From: Myxococcota bacterium | GTDB lineage: Bacteria; Myxococcota_A; UBA9160; SZUA-336 | NCBI GenBank assembly: GCA_035498015.1 | Contig: DATKAO010000004.1 | Coordinates: 1-35,266 of the forward strand | Length of the DNA stretch: 35,266 bases | Reading direction: 5' to 3' | In this document: piece by piece, positions 18,233 to 25,024 of the stretch | Position numbering within the stretch: position 1 is the stretch's first letter | Layout of the letters: the number at the start of each line of letters is the position of its first letter | The notes under the pieces: model-generated | Seen by the model: the letters and a program-made list of their open reading frames with translations, nothing else | What the model was told of the DNA's origin: nothing | Databases searched by the model: none | Position numbers and translations under genes: made by a program

Positions 18233-18273
18233 GCCGGCGCGAGAGAGCCGAGAGACGAGTCTCTCGCGCCGGC
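18233..18273 (-). terminator. 14-bp hairpin after amtB
   Basis: GCCGGCGCGAGAGA pairs perfectly with TCTCTCGCGCCGGC across a 13-base loop, 14 bases past the amtB stop. There is no U-tract directly after it, so it may be a transcript-end stabiliser or work together with the hairpin at 18191-18219. Confidence 0.55.
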
Positions 18274-18286
18274 CGTTACACGCCCG

Positions 18287-20092
18287 CTACCCGGCCAACG
18301 TCCTTCCGCTGCTGTGCAGCGCAAAGTCGGGATAGGCGAGCGTGCCCATCTCGGGACCGTCGAGACCCTCGAGCTCGGTCTCCTTCGAGACGCGGATCGG
18401 GGTGATCAGGTTGGAGAGCTTGAACCAGGCGTAGGCCATCGCGAAGCCGAACACCGCCAGCACGACACAGTCGACCGACTGCATGACGAGCTGCGAGGCA
18501 TCGCCGTACAACAGGCCGCGCACGCCGTCGGCGCCGTACTTCGCCACCATCTCGGGGCGCACCACGCCGTTCCAGCCGGCGCCGTACTGACCCGTCGCGA
18601 AGATGCCGACGGAGAGCACGCCCCAGAGGCCGTTCACGCCGTGCACCGAGATGGCGCCGACCGGATCGTCGATGCCGCGCGCCTCCCAGAAGAACACGGA
18701 GTAGACGACCAGCACGCCCGCAACCGCGCCGATCACGGCGCCGCCCCACGGGTCGACGAACGCGCACGGAGCGGTGATCGCGACCAGGCCCGCGAGCATG
18801 CCGTTGCACAGCATGGTCGGGTCAGGCTTCAGGCCCTTGGCGTAGAGCGCGAGCATAGCGCCCAGCGCACCAGTCACGCTGGCGAGCATCGTGTTCACCA
18901 CGATGTAGCTGATGCGCAGATCGGTGCCGGCCAGCGAGGAGCCCGGATTGAACCCGAACCAGCCGAACGCCAGGATGAACGTGCCCAGCACGACCATCGG
19001 CACGTCGTGACCAGGCAGCGCCAGTGGCTTCCCCTTCGCGTCGTACTTCCCGATGCGCGCGCCGATCACCATCGCGCCCGCGAGCCCGATGATGCCGCCC
19101 ATGCCGTGCACGACGCCGGAGCCCGCGAAATCCACCGCTCCGTGACCCAGGCCCCAGTTCACACCGCCCTGGGCCAGGAAGCCGCCGCCCCACATCCAGT
19201 TCGCGTAGATGCAGTAGGGCAGGGCCACCCACAGTCCGTAGAGACAGAAGTTCTTCCACGCCCAGCGCTCGGCCATCGCGCCGGTCGGGATGGTCGCGGT
19301 CGTGTCCATGAAGACCATCATGAAGAAGAAGATCGCGAGCACCGACACGTCGCCGACGGACGGTGACAGGAAGAAGCCCTTCAGCCCGAGGATCCCGTAG
19401 GTGAACACGCCGTTGCCGGTGCCGCCGAGGCCCCAGCCCTCGTTCAAGGCCGAGAGACCGGGCCCGAGCGATGCGTACCAGCCTGGAGCGACGGGGCCGT
19501 TGAACCAGTTGCCCCAGCCCAGCGCGAAGCCGTAGGCCCAGAACGCGAAGCAGCCCAGCGGGTAGATCATGAAGTTCATGGCCGAGGTGTGCGCCGCGTT
19601 CTTCGCGCGGCACAGCCCGGTCTCGACGTACATGAACCCGGCCTGCATGAACATGACCAGGAAGCCGGTGACCAGCGTCCAGACCATGTTGACGGCGAAC
19701 AGGTTGTGAGTGACTCGGTCGTACACGTCCCCGACCGTCATGGTCGCAGGAGTGTCTCCCTTGCCGTCACCCGCCGGAGTCGCCCAGACACCGGCGGCGC
19801 TGCCCGTCGGGTCGGGCCACACGGGCTTGGCAGGATCGGCGTTGGCGCCCGCGAAGTAAGCCGGCAGGACAGGTGCTTCTGCCGAGACTGGCGGCGTCGC
19901 TGGCGCGGCGTCCGCGGGTGCCGCAGCGGCTGCGGGCGCGGGTGGCGTGGCCTCCTCGTCGGCGCTGACACGGTGCGCACAGAAGAACGCCGTGCCGAGC
20001 GCCGCGGTCGCTATGGCACTGAGCCAGCGGCGCAGCTTGCGCCGCCTGTTGAAGGCTGAAGTTGGATCTGTTGAAACTCCCCGTTCGGTCAC
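18287..20092 (-). CDS. amtB: Ammonium transporter AmtB
   Basis: A 601-residue Amt/Rh-family channel. The N-terminus has a signal-like hydrophobic segment (LSAIATAALGTAFF) and a long Ala/Pro-rich stretch (about 45-120) before the transport domain, longer than E. coli AmtB (about 428). The domain shows MQAGFMYVETGLCRAKNA, the essential Asp and first pore His in VDFAGSGVVHGMGG, and the second pore His in ISVHGVNGLWG, so the conducting twin-His site is intact. Located in the inner membrane, it imports ammonium and is gated by P-II. GTG start at 20092 is preceded by GCGGGGAAG; glnK lies 18 bases upstream, and the two share the sigma-54 promoter. Ends with hairpins at 18191-18273. Confidence 0.95.
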   Translation of the reverse strand: MTERGVSTDPTSAFNRRRKLRRWLSAIATAALGTAFFCAHRVSADEEATPPAPAAAAAPADAAPATPPVSAEAPVLPAYFAGANADPAKPVWPDPTGSAAGVWATPAGDGKGDTPATMTVGDVYDRVTHNLFAVNMVWTLVTGFLVMFMQAGFMYVETGLCRAKNAAHTSAMNFMIYPLGCFAFWAYGFALGWGNWFNGPVAPGWYASLGPGLSALNEGWGLGGTGNGVFTYGILGLKGFFLSPSVGDVSVLAIFFFMMVFMDTTATIPTGAMAERWAWKNFCLYGLWVALPYCIYANWMWGGGFLAQGGVNWGLGHGAVDFAGSGVVHGMGGIIGLAGAMVIGARIGKYDAKGKPLALPGHDVPMVVLGTFILAFGWFGFNPGSSLAGTDLRISYIVVNTMLASVTGALGAMLALYAKGLKPDPTMLCNGMLAGLVAITAPCAFVDPWGGAVIGAVAGVLVVYSVFFWEARGIDDPVGAISVHGVNGLWGVLSVGIFATGQYGAGWNGVVRPEMVAKYGADGVRGLLYGDASQLVMQSVDCVVLAVFGFAMAYAWFKLSNLITPIRVSKETELEGLDGPEMGTLAYPDFALHSSGRTLAG

Positions 20093-20110
20093 ATCTTCCC
20101 CGCTGCGAAG

Positions 20111-20449
20111 TCAGAGAGCATCTCTGCCTCGCTCACTCGTGCGGATCCGCACGGCATCTTCGACGGGAAGCACGAAGATCCTCCCGTCACCGATGCGCCC
20201 GGTCCGCGTCACGCGCACCAGCTCTTCCACCAGAGCTGGCACGCGCCCGTCCTCCACGACGATCTCGACTTTGACCCTGGGAACCAGAATCACCTCGTGC
20301 TCTGCACCGCGATACAGCTCTGTATGGCCGCGCTCATGGCCGTAGCCTCGCACCTCGGTGACCGTCATCCCCTCCACCCCTACGCGTCCCAGTGAGATGC
20401 GTACCTCTTCGAGCTTTGAGGTGCTGACGATCGCCTCGACTTTCTTCAC
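20111..20449 (-). CDS. glnK: P-II nitrogen regulatory protein (GlnK-type)
   Basis: A 112-residue P-II protein, usual length. It carries the T-loop (about 36-55, RGHTELYRGAE) and the C-terminal signature TGRIGDGRIFVLPVEDAVRIRT. P-II trimers bind ATP/ADP and 2-oxoglutarate and block AmtB by inserting Arg47, which is present here (Y46-R47). The unusual point is position 51: uridylylated P-II proteins have Tyr51 (YRGAEY), but here it is His (YRGAEH). Arg also replaces Lys at 58 and at the nucleotide-binding positions in TGRIGDGRIF. So it should not be controlled by GlnD uridylylation; regulation is likely by effectors alone. GTG start at 20449 after CGAGGG. First gene of the glnK-amtB unit. Confidence 0.95.
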   Translation of the reverse strand: MKKVEAIVSTSKLEEVRISLGRVGVEGMTVTEVRGYGHERGHTELYRGAEHEVILVPRVKVEIVVEDGRVPALVEELVRVTRTGRIGDGRIFVLPVEDAVRIRTSERGRDAL

Positions 20450-20490
20450 CTGCCCTCGCGGGTGACTTTCCGTCCCCGCGCGCGACTCAG

Positions 20491-20506
20491 AGCAATTCGC
20501 TTGCCA
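20491..20506 (-). promoter_or_regulatory. Sigma-54 promoter for glnK-amtB
   Basis: The minus strand reads TGGCAAGCGAATTGCT, matching the -24/-12 consensus TGGCACG-N4-TTGCW with one difference (A for C). It ends 41 bases before the glnK start, giving a leader of about 30 bases. glnK-amtB is a standard sigma-54/NtrC target, so position and sequence agree. Confidence 0.82.
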
Positions 20507-20775
20507 GGGGCCCAGGACGCCGCGCCGGGGCGCGCGCGTGCGGTGAGTCCAGGGACTGGGCGGAGCGATGCCCGACTTCGAGGCAGCCCGGCGATCCCAG
20601 GAAAATCCCAGGTTCGGGAGACGAGCCGGCGCCTACACTCGAGCGCGAACGGCCCGGTGCGCGCGCGCGGTCTGGCCAGGACGAGGCTCCCTTCCCGATC
20701 CGGCATTCCGGCGCGCGCTCACCGCGGCCCGGCGCGCGACACCGGAGGGTGTCGCTTCGATGAGCGTCCGCTCAC
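20507..20775. other. Non-coding stretch upstream of glnK, with an inverted repeat
   Basis: The 326 bases between glnK and the GNAT gene hold no convincing gene; open frames on either strand are Arg/Pro/Ala-rich and lack family features. Besides the sigma-54 promoter there is a dyad GCGACACC-GGAG-GGTGTCGC at 20736-20755, about 230 bases upstream of the promoter. It could be an activator site for the sigma-54 promoter or the transcript end of the GNAT gene; its spacing does not match the usual NtrC dyad exactly. Confidence 0.5.
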
Positions 20776-21303
20776 TCAGCGCGGCAGCGACTTGAAGAAG
20801 ATCGTCGTCGCGCACAGCGGCCCGTCGGGCATGAGGGCGTAGCCCGGAATGCGGCCGCACAGCTGCCAGCCGCCGCGGGCGTAGAGCCGCTCGGCGTCGG
20901 GGCTCGCGGTATCGAGCACGAGCACGCTGCGGCCGGCCTCGAGCGCCGCGCGCTCGCAAGCGGCGAGCAGCGCCGCGCCCACACCGCGCCGCCGCGCGCG
21001 CCGGTGCACGAGCATCTTGGCCAGGTCGCCGCGGTGTGGCTGGTTCTCGGGCTGGGCGAACACCACCTGCGCCGTGCCCACGATCGCGCCCGCCGGGTCG
21101 AAGGCCGCCAAGAGCACCCGCTCGCCGCGCGCAAGGCTCGCCGCGACGCCGCGCCAGAAGGCTTCGGCCTTGGCCCGGGTCATCGGCAGCATGAACCCCA
21201 CCGAGTCACCGCCCTGCACGCAGTCGACCAGCACGTCGCACAAGCCGTCGAGCTCGTGCTCGCCCAGGGCTTCGAGCCGGCGCACTTCGAAGCGCTCAGT
21301 CAC
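20776..21303 (-). CDS. GNAT-family N-acetyltransferase
   Basis: A 175-residue GNAT protein. The acetyl-CoA motif A is KMLVHRRARRRGVGAALLAA (V/L-x4-R-R-x-G-V/I-G), and motif B includes LVLDTASPDAERLYARGGW. It likely acetylates a small molecule, perhaps an amine or antibiotic; substrate unknown. GTG start at 21303 overlaps the last 8 bases of the XRE-cupin gene, so the two form one transcript and are translationally coupled. It is followed by the glnK upstream region. Confidence 0.92.
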   Translation of the reverse strand: MTERFEVRRLEALGEHELDGLCDVLVDCVQGGDSVGFMLPMTRAKAEAFWRGVAASLARGERVLLAAFDPAGAIVGTAQVVFAQPENQPHRGDLAKMLVHRRARRRGVGAALLAACERAALEAGRSVLVLDTASPDAERLYARGGWQLCGRIPGYALMPDGPLCATTIFFKSLPR

Positions 21304-21901
21304 GTCGCGACCTGGGCGCGCGGGCGCGCACGCTGGCGATCACGACCACGTAGCGCGCCGCCCGCCGCGTGCGGTTGCGGAAGGAGACGGGCGCGTCCAG
21401 CCGCATCGCGAGACAGTCGCCGCTCTGGAGTCGATGGGTGACCCGGCCGACTGTGACCTCGATGCGGCCCTCCTGCAGCCACACCTGCTGGTGGACCGCG
21501 GGCTCGCGTGCGCCCGTCTCGTAGGTGACTCGCGCGCCCGGCGGGAACACCACCTCGACGATCTGGATCGGGGAGGGGAAGCCCGCGGGCGAGACGTTGC
21601 GCCGCACGTAGCCGGACTCCGGGTCGCGCCAGGGCGTGCGATCGGCAGGTCGCGACACCGGGCTCGCGGGCGCGGCCGCGTCGTCGAACAGCGAGGCGAG
21701 CACGACGCCCAGCCCGGTCGCGATCTTGTCGAGCACGACGGCACTCGCGCTGCTCTCGCCGCGCTCGACCAGCGAGAGCATCGAGCGGCTCACTCCGCTG
21801 CGCGCCTCGAGCGCGTCGAGCGTGAGACCCGACTCCGCGCGCAGGGAGCGAACCCGGCTGGCGATGCGCGCGTCGAGCGCCTCCTCCGTCATATTGGACA
21901 T
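21296..21901 (-). CDS. XRE-family regulator with cupin domain
   Basis: A 201-residue regulator: N-terminal helix-turn-helix (IASRVRSLRAESGLTLDALEARSGVSRSMLSLVERGES, about 13-55, XRE type) and a C-terminal cupin (about 105-190, SPIQIVEVVFPPGARVTYE ... HQQVWLQEGRIEVTVG ... LQSGDCLAMRLDAPVSFRN). Such proteins sense a small ligand and repress nearby genes, often themselves and a linked acetyltransferase, as seen here. A palindrome (21895-21909) overlaps its start codon. A second ATG three codons downstream is a possible alternative start. Confidence 0.93.
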   Translation of the reverse strand: MSNMTEEALDARIASRVRSLRAESGLTLDALEARSGVSRSMLSLVERGESSASAVVLDKIATGLGVVLASLFDDAAAPASPVSRPADRTPWRDPESGYVRRNVSPAGFPSPIQIVEVVFPPGARVTYETGAREPAVHQQVWLQEGRIEVTVGRVTHRLQSGDCLAMRLDAPVSFRNRTRRAARYVVVIASVRARAPRSRRD

Positions 21902-21909
21902 TCTGTCCA
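21895..21909. promoter_or_regulatory. Probable XRE-cupin operator over the start codon
   Basis: TGGACA-TTC-TGTCCA is a perfect 15-bp dyad whose centre covers the XRE-cupin ATG (21899-21901). Position implies autoregulation. It also lies in the 55-base gap to the divergent YjbR-like gene and might affect it. Regulator identity is inferred from position only. Confidence 0.7.
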
Positions 21910-21956
21910 GTACAACGGACGGAAGTCAAACGCGAACGCGGTGCTAGGCTGGCACC

Positions 21957-22418
21957 GTGAGCGAAGACCGCCGGCTGGCCCGGCTCACGCGCCTGTGTCT
22001 CGCGCTGCCCGACGCAACCGCCGAGCGGCACGGCAGCCACGCCACCTTCCGCGTGCGCAAGCGCGTATTCGCGTACTTCCTCGACGACCACCACGGCGAC
22101 GGGATCGTGTCGCTGTGTTGGAAGGCCGAGCTCGGCGAGGCGCACGAGCGGGCGGAAGCCGACCCCGAGCACTTCTACCTGCCCGCCTACATCGGTCCGC
22201 GCGGCTGGGGCGCGCTGCGGCTCGACCGCGGCCCGGTCGACTGGGAGGAAGTGGCCGACCTGGTGCGCGCGAGTTACTGCGCGGTCGCACCGCGAACGCT
22301 CGCGGAGCGCGTACCGAATCTACAAAGCGCTGCGGACGAATCGCGCTTCAGGGCGGCGAACTCGAGCGCGCGACCTCGAGCAGCTCGCGCACGCGGGGCG
22401 AGGCGAACTCGGCGGTGA
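21957..22418 (+). CDS. MmcQ/YjbR-family protein with an atypical C-terminal tail
   Basis: A 153-residue protein with the compact MmcQ/YjbR fold marks: CLALPDATAERHGSHATFRVRKRVFAYF, then SLCWKAELGEAHERA, YLPAYIGPRGWGALRL and WEEVADLVRASYCAVAPRTLAERV. The family is small, usually 110-125 residues and of unknown DNA-binding or sensor role. The last 30 residues here are Arg/Ala-rich and unlike the family, suggesting loss of the original stop by a frameshift or fusion to non-coding DNA. GTG start at 21957. Divergent to the XRE-cupin gene with a 55-base gap. Confidence 0.82.
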   Translation: MSEDRRLARLTRLCLALPDATAERHGSHATFRVRKRVFAYFLDDHHGDGIVSLCWKAELGEAHERAEADPEHFYLPAYIGPRGWGALRLDRGPVDWEEVADLVRASYCAVAPRTLAERVPNLQSAADESRFRAANSSARPRAARARGARRTRR

Positions 22419-22555
22419 GCGACCTGGGCGCCACGCCGCTGCGGCGCGCCCTGGTGCCGGGCACCCACCGCCTGGCCGCAGAGTTTCCCGGCGGGCGGCG
22501 CGTGACTCGCGAGATCCAGGTGGACGCTCGGCAACGGTTCGTCGCACTGCACTGA
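22415..22555 (+). pseudogene. PEGA-like fragment after the YjbR-like gene
   Basis: A GTG at 22415, overlapping the YjbR-like stop, opens a 46-codon frame: LGATPLRRALVPGTHRLAAE followed by FPGGRRVTREIQVDARQRFV. This looks like the second half of a PEGA surface/kinase-associated domain (xGxTPL...LxPGxHxL...G......V.V). No first half of the domain is seen in the same frame upstream, so it is more likely a remnant of a larger gene than a complete small gene. Confidence 0.4.
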
Positions 22556-22748
22556 CTCCGCTTGCCGGCGGAGATGAGAGAAATCTCCCGAAGACCCTCC
22601 GCCAGCTGGCGACGGTCCGTGCCGATGCAACTCGCATGCAACGCGCGCGGACCCGCCCGCGCCGAGTGACAGGCGACACACTCTGCACGTCGCCTGCGCG
22701 CTCGCTGCGTGCGCGCAACCCGGGCGCCATTGGAGGGTTTGAAGGGCC

Positions 22749-23150
22749 ATGATGAAACACAAGCTCAGCCTCTTCCTGGTCGTGGCAGCGGGAAGTCTGG
22801 CTCTCTCGTTTGCTGCCCGTGCCGACGACTCCACGAACAGCCCGGTCGATCCCGGCCACCCGCGTGTCACCGAGGTGCAGAAGCGCCAGGCGAACCAGCA
22901 GGACCGGATCGGGAAGGGCATCGAGAAGGGCTCGCTGACTCCCCAGGAGGCCCAGCACCTGGAGAAGCGCGAGGCGAACATCGAGAAGACCAAGGAAGCC
23001 GACATGGCGGCGCACAACGGTCACCTGACCAAGGCCGAGCAGCGCCAGCTCAATCGCAGAGAGAACAAGACCAGCCGCGCCATCTACCACAAGAAGCACA
23101 ACGCGAAGACCACGGGCACGCAGGCCCAGGCGGCGACGCCCAAGCAGTAG
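22749..23150 (+). CDS. Small secreted basic helical protein of a conserved periplasmic family
   Basis: A 133-residue protein with a clear signal peptide (LFLVVAAGSLALSFAARA, cut near residue 25). The mature part is charged and helical with two related segments: QANQQDRIGKGIEKGSLTPQ-EAQHLEKREANIEKT and NGHLTKAEQRQLNRRENKTSRAIYHKKHN. Each has an LT-x2-E/A pattern, resembling small periplasmic proteins known in Burkholderia-like and other proteobacteria. Their function is not established. A good ribosome site (GGAGGG, and GAAGGG closer in) precedes two consecutive ATGs at 22749 and 22752. Confidence 0.85.
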   Translation: MMKHKLSLFLVVAAGSLALSFAARADDSTNSPVDPGHPRVTEVQKRQANQQDRIGKGIEKGSLTPQEAQHLEKREANIEKTKEADMAAHNGHLTKAEQRQLNRRENKTSRAIYHKKHNAKTTGTQAQAATPKQ

Positions 23151-23243
23151 CTCCGCTCTCCTCGCTCCACGCTGGCGCTCGAGCTTCCGGCACCTGCTCG
23201 CCGGGGGCCCGGGCGCCGGCCACGCGAGCTCCACTGCCTGTTG

Positions 23244-23259
23244 ATTAGGATGTCCTAAT
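23244..23259. promoter_or_regulatory. Orphan operator-like palindrome
   Basis: ATTAGGA-TG-TCCTAAT is a perfect 16-bp dyad, AT-rich in a GC-rich region. It overlaps an ATG (23258) that opens only ten codons, and it sits just past the PPOX stop, between convergent genes. Size and symmetry are typical for dimeric repressors (MarR, TetR or HxlR type). No gene it could regulate survives beside it. Confidence 0.5.
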
Positions 23260-23270
23260 GGAACAGGCCC

Positions 23271-23864
23271 TCAGCCGTCGGCGGCGCTGAGTCGCGCCCG
23301 GAGCTCCTGGTTCTCCTGCTTCAGCGCCTCGAACGCGCGCGCCACGTCCGGCACGGGCAGGAGCTGCGGAATGTGCTGCGAGCAGTTCTCGTTCCAGTGC
23401 TCCACGGTGAGCACGATCGCCTGCTCGGGGCGTGCTTCGTAGCTCGGGTCGGCGAGCCGTGCCAAGAGCGCGGGATCGTCCTCGACCACACGCGCGCGGC
23501 ACCAGAGCTTGATGCGCCGCTGCTCGGCCCAGTCGATCAGGAACACGAACGCGCGCTCGTTCTCCGACAGGTTCCCGACCGTGATGTACTGGCGGTTCCC
23601 GCGGAAGTCGGCGAAGGCGAGGGTGCGGTCGTCGAGCACCTTCAAGAACCCCGGCGGCCCGCCGCGATGCTGCACGTAGGGCTGGCCGTCCGCGCCGGCC
23701 GTCGCCAGGAAGAAGCTGTCGCGCGCCGCGATGAACTCGGCCAGCTCGGGCGTGACGAGCGAGCCGAAGCCGCCCCGCGCCTCGAGCTTCTCGTACGCCG
23801 CGCGCGAGCCTCTGCGCACTTGCACGTCGCGGACGGCGGGACTGAAGATCTTGGACTCACTCAT
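23271..23864 (-). CDS. Pyridoxamine 5'-phosphate oxidase-family (FMN-binding) protein
   Basis: A 197-residue split-barrel flavin protein. The pattern is characteristic of a PPOX subgroup: RRGSRAAYEKLEARGG near the N-terminus, then FIAARDSFFLATAGADGQPY, VQHRGGPPGFLKVLDDRTLA, FADFRGNRQYITVGNLSENE and C-terminal NENCSQHIPQ. The C-terminus ends in a short coiled coil (ALKQENQELRARL). Proteins of this type bind FMN and probably act as oxidoreductases of unknown substrate; they are not the vitamin B6 enzyme PdxH. ATG at 23864 is chosen because it begins the conserved N-terminus; a longer in-frame extension covers the LysR gene antisense. Divergent from lysR with an 84-base gap. Confidence 0.9.
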   Translation of the reverse strand: MSESKIFSPAVRDVQVRRGSRAAYEKLEARGGFGSLVTPELAEFIAARDSFFLATAGADGQPYVQHRGGPPGFLKVLDDRTLAFADFRGNRQYITVGNLSENERAFVFLIDWAEQRRIKLWCRARVVEDDPALLARLADPSYEARPEQAIVLTVEHWNENCSQHIPQLLPVPDVARAFEALKQENQELRARLSAADG

Positions 23865-23921
23865 GGTGACAGTCTGATGCTCCGGCGTTTCCGGGGTATC
23901 CGCGGCGGCCGTGAAACTGCT

Positions 23922-23936
23922 TTGCTTCCGGCGCAA
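23922..23936. promoter_or_regulatory. Possible LysR-type box
   Basis: TTGC-TTCCGGC-GCAA in the gap between the PPOX and lysR genes has dyad symmetry and contains a T-N11-A core (T23923 to A23935), the general form of LysR-type binding sites. Its location supports regulation of the divergent pair. Confidence 0.4.
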
Positions 23937-23948
23937 TAATCGCGCGCC

Positions 23949-24884
23949 GTGGACCAGCTCGACGCCATCCGCGTGTTTCTCGCCGTCGCCTCGGCCGGGA
24001 GTCTCTCGGCGGCAGCGCGGCGGCTGGGCCTGCCGGTCGCCACGGTGAGCCGGCGGATCGCCGCGCTCGAGAAGCACGTGGGGGCGCGGCTGGTCTCGCG
24101 CACCACGCGGCGCATGGCGCTCACCGACGCCGGCGCGCGCTACCGCGAGGCCTGCGCGCGCATCGTGGCGGAGCTCGAGGCCGCGGAGCGCGAGATCACC
24201 GGCGCGCGCGACGAGCTGTCGGGCCCGCTCGTAGTGACTGCGCCCGTGATGTTCGGGCGCCTGCACGTGGTGCCGGTCGTGGCCCAGTTCCTGCGCGAGC
24301 ACCCGCGCGTCGACGTGCGGCTCCTGCTCGGCGACCGCAACGCGGAGCTGATCGACGAGGGCATCGACGTGGCCGTCCGCATCGGCGCGCTGCCCGACTC
24401 TGCGCTCGTGGCGGTCCGCGTGGGCTCGATCCGCCGCATCGTGTGCGCGAGCCCCGAGTACCTGCGCGCCCGCGGCACGCCGGAGTCACCCGAAGCGCTC
24501 GCCGGCCACGACTGCATCGCGTTCAGCGGCATCGAGTCGGCCGAGCGCTGGCTGTTCCGCCAGGCCGGGCGTGCGCTTCCGGTCGGGCTGCGCCCCCGGC
24601 TGGTCGTGACCACGGCCGACGCCGCGCTCGAGGCCGCGCTCGCGGGCGTGGGAGTCACGCGCGTGCTCTCGTACCAGGCCGCGGCGGGAGTCGCCGACGG
24701 CCGCCTCGTGCCGCTGCTCGAGCGCTTCGAGCCGCCGGCGGTGCCGGCCACCGTGCTCCACCGCGAAGGCCGCACGCCGCGCCCGAAGGTGAAGCACTTC
24801 GTGTCGCTCGCCGCGGCAAGGCTGCGCGCCGCGCTCGCCGGTGTGCGAGATGCAGCGCCGAGAAAGCTTAAAGTTGATCGGTGA
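23949..24884 (+). CDS. LysR-family transcriptional regulator
   Basis: A 311-residue LysR regulator: N-terminal winged helix (MDQLDAIRVFLAVASAGSLS ... AATVSRRIAALEKHVGARLVSRTTRRMALTD, about 1-60) and a periplasmic-binding-like effector domain (about 90-290, LVVTAPVMFGRLHVVPVV). GTG start at 23949. It is divergent from the PPOX gene, the usual layout for LysR and its target. The last ~15 residues (AGVRDAAPRKLKVDR) read into a remnant of another gene (24862-24915), so the natural end of the protein was likely altered by a rearrangement. Start choice is supported by the fold beginning at residue 1. Confidence 0.93.
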   Translation: MDQLDAIRVFLAVASAGSLSAAARRLGLPVATVSRRIAALEKHVGARLVSRTTRRMALTDAGARYREACARIVAELEAAEREITGARDELSGPLVVTAPVMFGRLHVVPVVAQFLREHPRVDVRLLLGDRNAELIDEGIDVAVRIGALPDSALVAVRVGSIRRIVCASPEYLRARGTPESPEALAGHDCIAFSGIESAERWLFRQAGRALPVGLRPRLVVTTADAALEAALAGVGVTRVLSYQAAAGVADGRLVPLLERFEPPAVPATVLHREGRTPRPKVKHFVSLAAARLRAALAGVRDAAPRKLKVDR

Positions 24885-24915
24885 GAAGCTCCTGCCGGTG
24901 ATTCGGAGCCGGTGG
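24862..24915 (+). pseudogene. Remnant of an LLM-class oxidoreductase C-terminus
   Basis: In the frame +1 to the lysR end the DNA reads ESLKLIGEKLLPVIRSRW, closely matching the last residues of the intact oxidoreductase at 29350-30411 (KSLRLLGEQVLPVIRSW). DNA similarity is strong around CTGCCGGTGAT-CGGAGC-GGT. No more of the protein is visible upstream, where the lysR frame is intact. The similarity is too long and specific to look like chance, but only about 18 residues remain. Confidence 0.6.
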
Positions 24916-25024
24916 CGCGTCTTTCGATTAACCGGCCCTAATCTGAAAGAAATACTCATGGAACCCGGCCCATCGCCCTCATAGCCTTCCGTGCGAGTCA
25001 CAGACTCGATGGAGGAGTCAGGCG

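Noticed and set aside
20446-20842. Small frames on both strands upstream of glnK
   Set aside because: Low-complexity Arg/Pro/Ala sequence, no ribosome site or family features, and they overlap the sigma-54 promoter.
22557-22574. CTCCGC-TTGCCG-GCGGAG hairpin as a terminator of the YjbR/PEGA region
   Set aside because: Only six pairs and no U-tract follows; could be chance in GC-rich DNA.
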